64,000 nucleotides of DNA from an uncultured Erythrobacter sp. GTDB lineage: Bacteria; Pseudomonadota; Alphaproteobacteria; Sphingomonadales; Sphingomonadaceae. The notes under the pieces are model-generated. The model ran no database searches. It was not told the origin of the DNA and saw only the letters and a list, made by a program, of their open reading frames with translations. Within the stretch, counting starts at the first letter, position 1, and each line of letters begins with the position of its first letter. Of the stretch, positions 26,062 to 35,125 are shown one piece after another. The position numbers and the translations under genes are program-made. The stretch covers positions 1 to 64,000 of the forward strand of contig CALBWA010000024.1 in NCBI GenBank assembly GCA_937969505.1. Direction: 5' to 3'.

Positions 26062-28080
26062 ATGGCTGACGACCCGAAAGACACGTGGAGCAAGCAGGCC
26101 GAACCCTTTCAGGCTTTTTTTGACATGCAGGGTGAAGCCATGCGCGAAATGATGGGCGGGAAGATGTCCGGGACAGGCCCCGACAGTGCCGATATGCCTT
26201 TTGCCGCAATGTTCAACCCGGCCACCTTTGCTCAGTCGATGATGTCGGGTGCGCAGGGCATGGGACCAGCGGCCGATCTGGCCAAAATGTTTTCACCTGA
26301 TGGGCTGACAAGTTCTGCTGCCGGTGCGGGCGATCTCGCCGACTGGGCCAAGGCTGCACAGGAATTGCAAAGCATGTGGATGCGCTTCGCCACTGACAAG
26401 GCGAGCAAAGCTGCGAGCAAGGCCGATCCTCTTGATCCTGCGCAATGGATGGTCATCGCTGATGCCTTGGCCAAACAGGTTCCGCCAGCCGCCCTCGAGA
26501 TGCCGCAGAAGCTGGCGCAAGATACGATGGATTTGTGGAAGAGTGTGTTTGCTCAGTTCATGGGTCCGACCGCTAGCATGGGATCGGAGAGCGACGGCAC
26601 TGCCCTGCCCCGCTCGGACCGCCGCTTTGCCGATCCTGAATGGCAAAGCAATCCGGCCTTTGTCCTGCTGCATCAGACCTATTTGATGTTGGCAGAATAT
26701 TTCACCCGCGCTGCGAGCGAGGTGAAGGGTATCGACAAGGAAAAGAAGCAGCAGCTCGAATTTGCCACCAATTCGCTGGTCGAAGCGATGAGCCCAGGCA
26801 ATTTCATGCTGACCAACCCGGTCGTGATGAAGCGCACAATGGAGACCAAAGGTCAAAATCTGGTCCGCGGTATGCGTCACTTGATCAACGATCTGGAACG
26901 CGGGCAGCTGACCCATACCGATCCCGACGCGTTCACTTTGGGCGAAAACCTTGCGGCAACCCCGGGAAAGGTCGTTCGCGAAACCCCTTTGTACCAGTTG
27001 ATCCAGTATAGCCCGACAACCAAGCAAGTGCTGGAAACACCGCTGGTGATTTTTCCGCCATGGATCAACCGGTTCTACATTCTCGACCTGACACCAAAGA
27101 AAAGCTTCATCAAATGGGCGGTCGATCAGGGGTTGACCGTTTTTGTGGTCAGTTGGAAATCGGCTGATGCCAGCATGAAGGATGTCGTGTGGGACGATTA
27201 CATCCGCGCCCAGATCGACGCGATCGATCATATCAGGGAACGGCTCGACGTGGGGTCGGTCCACACGATCGGTTATTGCGTTGCAGGCACGACACTCGCT
27301 GCAACTCTTGCCATCCTTGCCAAGAGGGACGAGGCCGACAAGGTTGCCTCCGCCACCTTCTTCACCGCTCAGGTGGACTTCGAGAAGAGCGGCGAGCTCA
27401 AGCACTTCATCGAAGATCGTCAGCTCGAGATGATCGGAAAGCTATCGAAGGACGGCTATCTCGATGGCCGCTATCTGGCGGCGACCTTCAACGCCTTGCG
27501 CGGCAAGGACCTGATCTGGAACTATGTCGTCAACAACTACATGCTCGGCGAAGATTATCCGGCCTTCGATCTGCTCCACTGGAATGGCGATGTCACCAAT
27601 CTTCCGGCAAAGTGGCACAGTGATTATCTTCGCGATCTGTATCGCGACAACAAGCTGGTCGTGCCTGACGCGCTTGAGGCTGACGGGACCCTTATCGACC
27701 TCACCAAAGTCAAGACTCCAACCTTCGTTCAGGCCGGCCGCGAGGATCATATCGCCCCTGCCAAGAGCGTGTGGCGATTGAACCAGCATTTTTCTGGGGA
27801 AGTGAATTTCATCCTGGCTGGCTCGGGCCATATTGCTGGCGTGGTGAACCCCCCAGCGGCCAACAAATACCAATACTGGACGGGCGACAGCGGTGCCGTT
27901 TCACTGGATGACTTTGTTGAAGGCGCCACCGAACATCCTGGCAGCTGGTGGCCACACTGGTATGAATGGCTGGAAGCAAGAGATAACACGCTTGTGACTG
28001 CAACCGGCAAGCGAAAGCCGGGCCAGAAGGGCGATAAGGTGATTGAAGATGCTCCGGGAAGTTATGTAAAAACCCGGTAA
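26062..28080 (+). CDS. phaC: class I poly(3-hydroxyalkanoate) synthase
   Basis: A 672-residue PHA synthase, about 80 residues longer than the classic class I enzyme because of a Met/Ala-rich N-terminal region (1-130). The triad is C406 in GYCVAGTTLA, D562 in GREDHIAP and H590 in GSGHIAGVVNPP. The lipase-like box usually reads G-x-C-x-G-G; here the first of the last two glycines is alanine (A408). It polymerises (R)-3-hydroxyacyl-CoA on granule surfaces. The phasin gene follows after 109 bases with its own promoter. Confidence 0.95.
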   Translation: MADDPKDTWSKQAEPFQAFFDMQGEAMREMMGGKMSGTGPDSADMPFAAMFNPATFAQSMMSGAQGMGPAADLAKMFSPDGLTSSAAGAGDLADWAKAAQELQSMWMRFATDKASKAASKADPLDPAQWMVIADALAKQVPPAALEMPQKLAQDTMDLWKSVFAQFMGPTASMGSESDGTALPRSDRRFADPEWQSNPAFVLLHQTYLMLAEYFTRAASEVKGIDKEKKQQLEFATNSLVEAMSPGNFMLTNPVVMKRTMETKGQNLVRGMRHLINDLERGQLTHTDPDAFTLGENLAATPGKVVRETPLYQLIQYSPTTKQVLETPLVIFPPWINRFYILDLTPKKSFIKWAVDQGLTVFVVSWKSADASMKDVVWDDYIRAQIDAIDHIRERLDVGSVHTIGYCVAGTTLAATLAILAKRDEADKVASATFFTAQVDFEKSGELKHFIEDRQLEMIGKLSKDGYLDGRYLAATFNALRGKDLIWNYVVNNYMLGEDYPAFDLLHWNGDVTNLPAKWHSDYLRDLYRDNKLVVPDALEADGTLIDLTKVKTPTFVQAGREDHIAPAKSVWRLNQHFSGEVNFILAGSGHIAGVVNPPAANKYQYWTGDSGAVSLDDFVEGATEHPGSWWPHWYEWLEARDNTLVTATGKRKPGQKGDKVIEDAPGSYVKTR

Positions 28081-28111
28081 AAACTACTGTTTTCAGAGCT
28101 ATATGAACTTA

Positions 28112-28172
28112 TTGTGCACTGCACAAAAAACTCTTGACTTCGCAGTTGCAATGCCTATTTTGTGCAATGCAA
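28112..28172 (+). promoter_or_regulatory. phasin promoter overlapped by three PhaR-like TGCAnTGCA repeats
   Basis: A perfect 15-bp palindrome TTGTGCACTGCACAA (28112-28126) is followed by TTGCAATGC (28146-28154) and TTGTGCAATGCAA (28160-28172). A sigma70-type promoter fits between them: -35 TTGACT (28134-28139), 16-base spacer, -10 TATTTT (28156-28161). PhaR, the PHA-sensing repressor of phasin genes in proteobacteria, binds TGC/GCA-rich dyads, so repression of the phasin gene is inferred. phaR itself is not in the window. Confidence 0.65.
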
Positions 28173-28189
28173 CATAAAGTGAGGTTATC

Positions 28190-29014
28190 ATGGCTACCAA
28201 CGCCACATCGAAAATTGATGCTGCTACTGAAAAGGCTTATGCAGAAGCTTCTGAAAAGAAGGCGGCTGCCAAGCCAATCGTAAACGAAAAAGCCGTCGAA
28301 AAGGCCGTAATGGCTGATGCGCCTAAGGCACCGGTAAAGGCTAAGGCTGTTAAAAAAGCCGTCGCCGCTCCTGCAAAGAAGCCCGCGGCGAAGAAAGCTC
28401 CCGCGAAGAAGGTCGCTGCCAAGAAGGCGCCTGTTCGCAAGGCAACGGTCAAGGCCGCTCCGAAAAAGACGGCAACAAAAACTGCTGCCAAACCTGCGGC
28501 AAAGCGCGCACCCAAAAAGGTTGCGGCCAAGGTCGGCACCAACAACCCAGTTTCTAAATTGAAGGATTCCATCATGGCAAATGCAAAGACCACTGATTTC
28601 ACCAAGACCGCCAAGGAAATGGCCGCTGACGTTCAGGGCCGTATGAAGACTGCTTTCGCCAAGACTGGCGAGTTGGCTTCAGAAGTTGGCGATTTCAACA
28701 AAGGCAACGTTGAAGCTGTCGTTGAATCGGGCAAGATTTTCTTCGCCGGCGTTCAGGACATGGGCCGCGAGCAGGTCGCAACCGGTAAGGCCGTTGTTGA
28801 GACCGTAACCGCCGACGTGAAGAAAATGACCACGGTCAAGTCACCTACCGAACTGATGCAGTTGCAGGGCGAACTGGCCCGTCGCAACTTTGACGCTGTC
28901 GTGTCATTCAGCTCGAAGAACACCGAAGCTCTGGTGAAACTTTACAGCGACGCATTTGCGCCGATCTCCAACCGTGTCAGCGTTGCAACCGAGAAGTTCT
29001 CGAAAGCAGCCTGA
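28190..29014 (+). CDS. phasin-family protein with Lys/Ala/Pro-rich histone-like N-terminus
   Basis: A 274-residue PHA granule protein. Residues 1-120 are a low-complexity Lys-Ala-Pro region with repeated AKKAP/KKAAAK units, like histone H1 tails. Residues about 125-270 form the helical phasin domain (FNKGNVEAVVESGKIFFAGVQDMGREQ, ELMQLQGELARRNFDAVVSFSSKNTEALVKLY). In Pseudomonas PhaF the basic region is C-terminal and binds DNA; here the order is reversed. A link between granules and the nucleoid is inferred. GAGG lies six bases before the ATG. Confidence 0.88.
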   Translation: MATNATSKIDAATEKAYAEASEKKAAAKPIVNEKAVEKAVMADAPKAPVKAKAVKKAVAAPAKKPAAKKAPAKKVAAKKAPVRKATVKAAPKKTATKTAAKPAAKRAPKKVAAKVGTNNPVSKLKDSIMANAKTTDFTKTAKEMAADVQGRMKTAFAKTGELASEVGDFNKGNVEAVVESGKIFFAGVQDMGREQVATGKAVVETVTADVKKMTTVKSPTELMQLQGELARRNFDAVVSFSSKNTEALVKLYSDAFAPISNRVSVATEKFSKAA

Positions 29015-29080
29015 ATTTCCGGATGGAAAATTTCTGGTAGCCAGCCCCCTCTCCTCTCCTCGGGTTGGCGCTAAAGATCA

Positions 29081-29117
29081 GGGTCGGGTGGACTGCGTAG
29101 TCCCCTGGCCCTTTTCT
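29081..29117 (+). terminator. intrinsic terminator after the phasin gene
   Basis: A hairpin with inner arms GGACT/AGTCC, loop GCGT, and an outer GC-rich stem (GGGTCGGG against CCTGGCCC, with G-T pairs) is followed by TTTTCTT at 29112-29118. It lies 67 bases after the phasin stop. The rest of the 332-base gap to clpS holds no other gene that I can see. Confidence 0.7.
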
Positions 29118-29346
29118 TATGGCCATGAGGGGTCGGGCCCGCTTGATTTGCTACGGCTGATAAAGGAAATAATCAGTTGTTGGATCGTAAGCCACCATCT
29201 CAAGCTTGCGATTTCGCCGGCCATAACGATATGACGGGTCAAACATGATCAAGATACACTTCGATAATTCCGCATTTTGCGACGATGCGCTGGCGCCGGG
29301 GTCCTTGGCCAATGTCCCTTTGGGTTTGCCGGAGAGCGTCCGGTCA

Positions 29347-29679
29347 ATGGCCGACGACAATGAAGGCGATGACAGCGGAACCGAGGATGAGGTCGGAATT
29401 GCTACCAAGACCAAGGCCCGGCCGAAGAAGCCCAGCCAGTACAAAGTTTTGCTGCTGAACGACGATTATACCCCGATGGAATTTGTCGTGATGGTGCTGA
29501 AACGTTTCTTTGCGATGGACCTTGAACAGGCAACACGGGTGATGCTGCACGTTCACCAGCGCGGTGTTGGCGTGTGCGGTGTTTTTTCCTACGAAGTGGC
29601 TGAAACCAAGGTCAATCAGGTGATGGATTTTGCGCGCGAGAACCAGCATCCGCTGCAATGCACCTTGGAAAAAGCCTGA
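29347..29679 (+). CDS. clpS: ATP-dependent Clp protease adaptor ClpS
   Basis: A 110-residue N-recognin adaptor. The ClpS core is clear: [40 protein letters not shown] and [15 protein letters not shown]. It delivers N-end rule substrates to ClpA/ClpAP. ATG 29347 gives a normal length with an acidic, flexible 35-residue N-terminus; a longer frame from 29245 adds unconserved residues. GGAGAG lies ten bases upstream. No clpA is nearby. Confidence 0.93.
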   Translation: MADDNEGDDSGTEDEVGIATKTKARPKKPSQYKVLLLNDDYTPMEFVVMVLKRFFAMDLEQATRVMLHVHQRGVGVCGVFSYEVAETKVNQVMDFARENQHPLQCTLEKA

Positions 29680-29812
29680 GCTGGAAGGCTCGATTTACCC
29701 TGCTTGCGGCTGACCAAAGAGCCACGGCCAGCACGAAAAGTGATTGCAGGGCATGACCGCGCGAAAAAATCGCGCTAGGTGCCGTTCACAAGCAATCAGG
29801 TAACGGCCCCAA

Positions 29813-31072
29813 GTGTTCAATTTCCTTCCGAGCGTTGACCGATACATTTTCCGGCTGGTGATCTTTCCCATGCTCGGGGTATTCGCGCTCGCTGCCAGCT
29901 TGCTGACCCTCGATAAAATGCTGCGCCTGTTTGATTTCGTCGCGGTCGAGGGTGGCCCGATTGGCGTCGTATTCAAAATGCTGGGCGCGCTTGTGCCCGA
30001 ATATGCCAGCCTCGCGATACCGCTTGGTTTGCTGCTGGGGATCTTGCTGGCTTTCCGCAAACTGGCAACGTCCAGCGAGCTGGATGTGATGCGGGCGGTC
30101 GGCCTGTCCTATGGTCGACTGTTGCGCGTGCCTTATGCCATCACGCTGGTCATGCTGGCGATCAATGTGGCGCTGGTGTTCTATGTGCAGCCGCTGAGCC
30201 GCTATTATTACGAGCAGATGGAATATGACTTGCGGTCGGGTGCCCTGGGCGCATCGATCAAAGTCGGAGAATTTACCACTTTGCAAGACCGGGTGGCAAT
30301 TCGGGTCGAGCGCAGCGAGGACGATGGCCGTCGCCTGATCGGGGTGTTTGCCCGGCTTTCCAACCCCAAGGGAGAAGTTCTTTCGATCTCCGCCCGCGAA
30401 GGCGGTTTTCTCGCGACCAGCGACAGCCCCGACACGATCATCTTTCGCCTGATTGACGGAACCATCGTTCAGGACAACGGCTCGAACGAACCTCGCGTTC
30501 TCAGCTTCAGCCGCCACGATCTTCCGATTGATTTGCCCGCGATCGAGCAATTCAGGGATCGCGGCGATGCCGAGCGCGAATATATTCTGCCCGAGCTGCT
30601 TAGAATAGGCTGGAGCGATACCGAGCCCGAGGCGAAGCGTGACGCCAGTCAGGCGAGTTTCAACTTCCGGATGGTGGAGGTGGTGATGATGCTGTTGATG
30701 CCATTATTGGCCGTTTCGCTGGCTATTCCGCCCAAACGATCGACCAGCGCGCTGGGCGTATTCGTATCGATCATCATGGTGGTCAGCTATCACAAGATCA
30801 ATCAATATGGAGAGGATGTGGCAGCCCTTGGCCGGGTCGACCCGATCATAGCCTTATGGGGCCCATTTTTCCTGTTCGCCGCATTGATTGTGTGGATGTA
30901 CTACCGCGTTGCCTTTGTACCCGGCGGACAGCCGATTGGCGCATTGGAAACCGCATTCGGCAAATTGACCAAGAAATTGCAGAAGTTGTTCAAGCGCAAA
31001 CGCCCTGGCGAGGTTGAACCTGCGCCCGACCCCCACACCTCGCAAGCCGCCAATGCGGCGCCTGCAGAATAA
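29813..31072 (+). CDS. lptF: LPS export ABC transporter permease LptF
   Basis: A 419-residue permease of the LptB2FG complex, which extracts lipopolysaccharide from the inner membrane. Start is GTG 29813. Three N-terminal helices (about 16-36, 60-80, 100-122), a periplasmic beta-jellyroll region (about 135-270) and three C-terminal helices (about 285-375) give the standard layout. Conserved ASLAIPLGLLLGILLAFRKLATSSELDVMRAVG is the coupling-helix region. The tail (380-419) is basic then Pro/Ala-rich. Followed by lptG. Confidence 0.93.
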   Translation: MFNFLPSVDRYIFRLVIFPMLGVFALAASLLTLDKMLRLFDFVAVEGGPIGVVFKMLGALVPEYASLAIPLGLLLGILLAFRKLATSSELDVMRAVGLSYGRLLRVPYAITLVMLAINVALVFYVQPLSRYYYEQMEYDLRSGALGASIKVGEFTTLQDRVAIRVERSEDDGRRLIGVFARLSNPKGEVLSISAREGGFLATSDSPDTIIFRLIDGTIVQDNGSNEPRVLSFSRHDLPIDLPAIEQFRDRGDAEREYILPELLRIGWSDTEPEAKRDASQASFNFRMVEVVMMLLMPLLAVSLAIPPKRSTSALGVFVSIIMVVSYHKINQYGEDVAALGRVDPIIALWGPFFLFAALIVWMYYRVAFVPGGQPIGALETAFGKLTKKLQKLFKRKRPGEVEPAPDPHTSQAANAAPAE

Positions 31073-31091
31073 CGAGCAAAGACAGGCACGC

Positions 31092-32189
31092 ATGCAGCTG
31101 GATTTCTTCCCTTCAAAAACGCTCACCCTGTATCTCGCCAAGATATTCATCGTGCGCATTCTTGCAGTCTTGGTGATGCTGGTGCTGGTGCTACTGATGC
31201 TGGATTTGCTGTCCACCAGCGGAGACATCCTCGCCGCGCCCGGCAATGGTCAGGCTGAAATCCTGACCTATGCGCAATTGCGCGTCCCCCAGCTGATCGC
31301 TCGCTTCATGCCCTATTCGGTATTGCTGGCGACCATCATCAGCCTGATAACGCTCAACCAGAACAGCGAAGTGGTCGCGATGAAGGCAGCCGGGCTGTCC
31401 GCTCATCAGGTGCTGGCTCCGCTTCTCCTGACCGCAGGGCTTGTTTCTGCGGCCAGCTTTGCATTTAACGAAAGCGTAGTGACGCGAGCCACGGCAACTC
31501 TGAAGGCATGGGAAGCCAACGAATATGGCGCTGTCCCTGAAGAAAGTGATGTCCGCGCCAACATTTATCTGACGGATGGTGAGGACATTCTTCAAGCAGC
31601 AAACCTCACCGGGTCGGGCGACAGCATAGTCATGCGCGATGTGACGTGGTTTGACCGGACTGCAACTGGCCGCATTGTCCGTCAATCGCGCGCCAAACGC
31701 GCCGTTTACGCAAGTCCCGGGTGGCAAATGGACAACGTCACCGTTTTCAATGTTGAAGCCGCCTCGGCAGAACAGGTGCCATCGCTGATCGTTGCGCAAG
31801 ATATTACACCTGCACAAATAGAACTGGAAAGCATTGACCCTGATACGCAGTCCTTCTTTGCCCTGTCGCGGTCTATCGATGCCTATGAGGCGGCGGGCCG
31901 TCGCACAGCCGAATTGCGAGTCAAATGGTGGCACAAACTGTCAGGACCGTTGTCAGCTTTCCTGATGCCGCTGCTGGGTGCAGTTGCAGCCTTCGGTCTG
32001 GCACGATCGGGCCAGCTTTTCGTCCGTGCAATTATCGGCATGGGATTGGGCTTTGCCTATTTCGTGGTCGACAATGCAGCCTTGGCGATGGGCAGCTTCG
32101 GCGGATATCCACCCTTTCTGGCGGCGTGGGCGCCCTTCTTCCTGTTCTTGCTGGTTGGCGAGACGGTGCTGATACGGACCGAGGAATGA
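31092..32189 (+). CDS. lptG: LPS export ABC transporter permease LptG
   Basis: A 365-residue second permease of the Lpt exporter. The opening LTLYLAKIFIVRILAVLVML, the coupling region MPYSVLLATIISLITLNQNSEVVAMKAAGLS and the C-terminal helices match LptG. ATG 31092 lies 20 bases after the lptF stop; the frame upstream overlaps lptF and is not conserved. The stop overlaps the following GNAT start by four bases. Confidence 0.93.
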   Translation: MQLDFFPSKTLTLYLAKIFIVRILAVLVMLVLVLLMLDLLSTSGDILAAPGNGQAEILTYAQLRVPQLIARFMPYSVLLATIISLITLNQNSEVVAMKAAGLSAHQVLAPLLLTAGLVSAASFAFNESVVTRATATLKAWEANEYGAVPEESDVRANIYLTDGEDILQAANLTGSGDSIVMRDVTWFDRTATGRIVRQSRAKRAVYASPGWQMDNVTVFNVEAASAEQVPSLIVAQDITPAQIELESIDPDTQSFFALSRSIDAYEAAGRRTAELRVKWWHKLSGPLSAFLMPLLGAVAAFGLARSGQLFVRAIIGMGLGFAYFVVDNAALAMGSFGGYPPFLAAWAPFFLFLLVGETVLIRTEE

Positions 32190-32710
32190 GCGGCACGGAG
32201 TGGTCGCTCAGGCTGGCGCGACCGGATGATGCTGAGCACTTGCCAGCGATTGAAGCAGCAGCAGCAACTGTTTTCGGTCAGGATGAAGCTCTGGCCCACC
32301 TCGCTCATGGTCCGACAAATTCGGTTCAAACGTTGCAGCGCTATATCCGCAGGGGCCACTGTCTGGTTGCCCTTGCAACTGATGCGATCGCAGGATTTCT
32401 GGTCAATCAGCCGTTTGGCCGCGAATTGCATATCTGGGAGCTGAGCGTTGACCCGCAACACCAGCAGCGCGGGATCGGTGCCGGATTGCTCAGAGCATGC
32501 CAGATTGATGCGCGTAATTCCGGATTCCAGGCCATTACGCTAACCACATTCCGCACCATCGAATGGAATGGACCATTCTATTCGCGGCGTGGCTTTGAAG
32601 AAGTCACCGCGCTCGATGCGCATCCTCGCCTTGCAGCGGAACTGGCGTTGGAAGCTGATAATGGCATGCCGATGGAACAACGCTGCGCGATGATCCACTT
32701 TCTCGGTTAG
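32186..32710 (+). CDS. GNAT-family N-acetyltransferase
   Basis: A 174-residue GNAT protein. Motif A with the acetyl-CoA pyrophosphate loop is LSVDPQHQQRGIGAGLLRA, followed by ITLTTFRTIEWNGPFYSRRGFEE (motif B). Substrate unknown. The ATG overlaps the lptG stop (ATGA), so it is translated from the same message, but a role in LPS export is not implied. It ends 13 bases from the convergent desaturase gene. Confidence 0.82.
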   Translation: MSGTEWSLRLARPDDAEHLPAIEAAAATVFGQDEALAHLAHGPTNSVQTLQRYIRRGHCLVALATDAIAGFLVNQPFGRELHIWELSVDPQHQQRGIGAGLLRACQIDARNSGFQAITLTTFRTIEWNGPFYSRRGFEEVTALDAHPRLAAELALEADNGMPMEQRCAMIHFLG

Positions 32711-32723
32711 GCCCACCGCAGAC

Positions 32724-33815
32724 TTAACGCGAGGTCATAGTGCTGCGTGCGATCCGGCCGACCAGTTCCGCCATTCCAGAATGATTGGCCCCGTCATAGG
32801 TCGAACCCTCCCCCAGATCGCGCACCAATCGTCGATGCGCCTCTGGCAAAGCGTGGTAGGGGATGGATGGCATCAGATGATGTAGAGCGTGATAGCGCAG
32901 GCCGACAGGTGCCCATATCTCTGCAATGCGACCTGGCGGCGGGACGTTGACCGAGTCCAGAAACTGGGCGGTGACCGTCATCGGTTCGCCTTCGTTTTCC
33001 CATAAATGCGCGACCAGAGTGCGCAACTGATTGAGCACCGCCGTCAGCGACAGCACGGCAAGCGCTATTAGGAGTGGACGCCAGCCGAAGAATTGCGTGC
33101 TGGCAATCAGGGCAATCGCCCAGACAGATGCGGCAGCTTCCTGCCAGAGCATCCGGCGGCGCTCTTCCCCCTGCGATGGCCGACGGCGGAAATCAGGGTT
33201 GATCGAAAGCGAAGAGAACCGCTGCCACACGAGGTCGCGGATCGGAGGAACAACAGCGCCAAGCGGCACCAGCAACCCGAACCGCAGAATGAAGGCCACA
33301 GGGGCCAGCATGGCCACCAGAACGAACAGCGGAAGGCTCCACGGCTTCATCAGAGCCAAGGGCAAATATTCAGGATCCTCGACCGTGCCGTATTGGGTTC
33401 GCTTGTGATGGATGACGTGCACACCTTCATACATGAAGCTGGGCGTCAGCATGGGAATACCGACCAGCAGGTTCCACCCCAACCTGTAGCCGGGCAAGGC
33501 ATCGCGCCGAATGTGGGTCAATTCATGAATGAACATCAGCGCGCGATACATTGCCAGCGCCGATACAAAGCCAAGCAACACCGCAAGCGCGATATTGCTG
33601 ACCAGAATTGCCCCGGCCAACGCACCATAGCCGATGCCCGCTGAAAACAGCGTATCGGTCCAGTAGATGGCTGGGCTGGCTGAACCCAAATCCTTGGTGA
33701 TGTCGCGCACCGCACGCAGCATGTCCTTGTCGTCAACAGACGCAAATTGGGCACGCGTGGCCTTGGGCCGCGTCGCATCGCGTAAAGGAACAGCAGGGTT
33801 AAGCGTGTCGTGCAT
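32724..33815 (-). CDS. membrane fatty acid desaturase
   Basis: A di-iron membrane desaturase of about 363 residues. Three histidine boxes are present: HELTH, HVIHHK and HALHH, with hydrophobic helices between the boxes. It introduces a double bond into an acyl chain or hydroxylates a related lipid; regiochemistry cannot be read. The start is uncertain: ATG 33815 is used here, but ATG 33848 would add 11 residues; that codon directly abuts a seven-base-arm hairpin (33849-33864) which would hinder ribosome loading. Confidence 0.85.
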   Translation of the reverse strand: MHDTLNPAVPLRDATRPKATRAQFASVDDKDMLRAVRDITKDLGSASPAIYWTDTLFSAGIGYGALAGAILVSNIALAVLLGFVSALAMYRALMFIHELTHIRRDALPGYRLGWNLLVGIPMLTPSFMYEGVHVIHHKRTQYGTVEDPEYLPLALMKPWSLPLFVLVAMLAPVAFILRFGLLVPLGAVVPPIRDLVWQRFSSLSINPDFRRRPSQGEERRRMLWQEAAASVWAIALIASTQFFGWRPLLIALAVLSLTAVLNQLRTLVAHLWENEGEPMTVTAQFLDSVNVPPPGRIAEIWAPVGLRYHALHHLMPSIPYHALPEAHRRLVRDLGEGSTYDGANHSGMAELVGRIARSTMTSR

Positions 33816-33870
33816 TGGTCTTTCAATTGTCGTGATGGGATGGGCCATACAGCAATTTTGCTGTTTGAAA

Positions 33871-33903
33871 CAATCGAACTGTGATTGTGACAGTGATCGA
33901 TTG
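33871..33903. promoter_or_regulatory. long dyad between the desaturase gene and the divergent GNAT-like gene
   Basis: Arms CAATCGA/TCGATTG and inner arms ACTGT/ACAGT surround the seven-base centre GATTGTG, with a two-base bulge on one side. It lies in the 150-base divergent gap between the desaturase (minus) and the gene at 33965 (plus). A second palindrome, ACAGCAA-TT-TTGCTGT, lies at 33849-33864. Binding of a lipid- or temperature-responsive repressor is possible but unproven. Confidence 0.4.
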
Positions 33904-33964
33904 GCTCGCTTGACAATCATGCTTATGCACACACAGGGCTAATCCAGCATGAACAGGATGAGCT

Positions 33965-35125
33965 ATGAGCACGCGTGATATCATCATCAAGCCCGTCAAC
34001 GACAAGGCGGGTCGAAAAGTGTTTGTCGATCTGGGCCGCGCGTTTTCAGCTCGCGAACCGCATGCTGTGCCGCAATTGCGCAGCGAGCAGATGGAACTGA
34101 TCGACCCCAACAAAAATCCGTTTTTCGGTCATGCCATCGTACAACTTTTTCTGGCTTACGAGGACGGCCAGCCAGTAGGCCGGATCACCGCGCATATTGA
34201 CAAACTGGGCCTTGAAATGTCGGAAGAGCAGGGATTTGGCCCCGGAACCGGCAATTTCGGCTATTTTGATGCCGAAGATGAAACCATCGCTCAAGCTCTG
34301 CTGGCCCATGCTGAAAGTTGGTTGAAGAACCAAGGCATGACAAGGGTTCTTGGCCCCATTTCAATGTCGATTTGGGAGGAGCCCGGCTTGCTGGTCAAAG
34401 GGCAGGATCACGCACCGATGATCATGATGGGGCATGATCCTGCGCATTATCGCGGCTGGATCGAGGGGGCTGGCTATGCTCCGGCGAAATCACTTCTCAC
34501 TTATGACCTTCAGATTGTCCCCGACTTCCCGCCCCTCGTGCGGCGCATCGTGCAATCGGGCGAACGCAACGAGCGCATCCGCATCCGCCCGATCGACAAG
34601 TCGCGTTGGGAAGAGGAAGTTCGCACGGTTCTGCATATCCTCAACGATGCTTGGTCGGACAATTGGGGTTTCGTGCCTTTTACACCGCAAGAGATCGCCT
34701 ATGCCGGAAAGAAACTGAAACCCGTTATCCATCCGCGTCTCAATTACATTGCCGAAGTGGATGGGCGACCAGTCGCGTTCATGATGACGCTGCCCGATGT
34801 GAACAAGGTTCTCTTGCGCACGGGCGGTAGGCTGTTCCCCTTTGGCTGGTTCAACATGCTGCGCTGGCTGCGCAAGCCAACTGGATCGGATATGCGGGTT
34901 CCTCTGATGGGCGTGCTCAAGGAAATGCAAAATTCGCGCATGGCAAGCCAGCTGGCTTTCATGATGATTGAGCAGATCCGCCAGAATGCGATAGGCCATT
35001 ACAAGTCAACCCGGGCCGAAATAGGCTGGATTCTTGATGATAATCAGGGAATGGTGGCGATTGCCGATATGATCGGAAGCAAGATCAATCGTGAATATGT
35101 GATCTTCGAAAAATCTTTGTCTTGA
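33965..35125 (+). CDS. GNAT-like protein of about 386 residues, function unknown
   Basis: A soluble protein with blocks I connect to large GNAT-like proteins common in sphingomonads: FGYFDAEDETIAQALLAHAESWLKNQG, a long LGPISMSIWEEPGLLVKG segment and a C-terminal half with RPVAFMMTLPDVNKVL. No clear acetyl-CoA loop of the Q/RxxGxG/A type is seen, so acetyltransferase activity is not certain. It is divergent from the desaturase and shares the dyad region. A role in lipid modification is only a guess from that position. Confidence 0.65.
   Translation: MSTRDIIIKPVNDKAGRKVFVDLGRAFSAREPHAVPQLRSEQMELIDPNKNPFFGHAIVQLFLAYEDGQPVGRITAHIDKLGLEMSEEQGFGPGTGNFGYFDAEDETIAQALLAHAESWLKNQGMTRVLGPISMSIWEEPGLLVKGQDHAPMIMMGHDPAHYRGWIEGAGYAPAKSLLTYDLQIVPDFPPLVRRIVQSGERNERIRIRPIDKSRWEEEVRTVLHILNDAWSDNWGFVPFTPQEIAYAGKKLKPVIHPRLNYIAEVDGRPVAFMMTLPDVNKVLLRTGGRLFPFGWFNMLRWLRKPTGSDMRVPLMGVLKEMQNSRMASQLAFMMIEQIRQNAIGHYKSTRAEIGWILDDNQGMVAIADMIGSKINREYVIFEKSLS

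Noticed and set aside
26293..27405. A 370-codon open frame on the minus strand inside phaC
   Set aside because: Shadow of the synthase gene; the sense frame has a full catalytic triad.
29759..29775. Hairpin GCGCGA-AAAAA-TCGCGC before lptF, first taken for a terminator after clpS
   Set aside because: No T tract follows on either strand; the A5 is in the loop, so it does not fit an intrinsic terminator.
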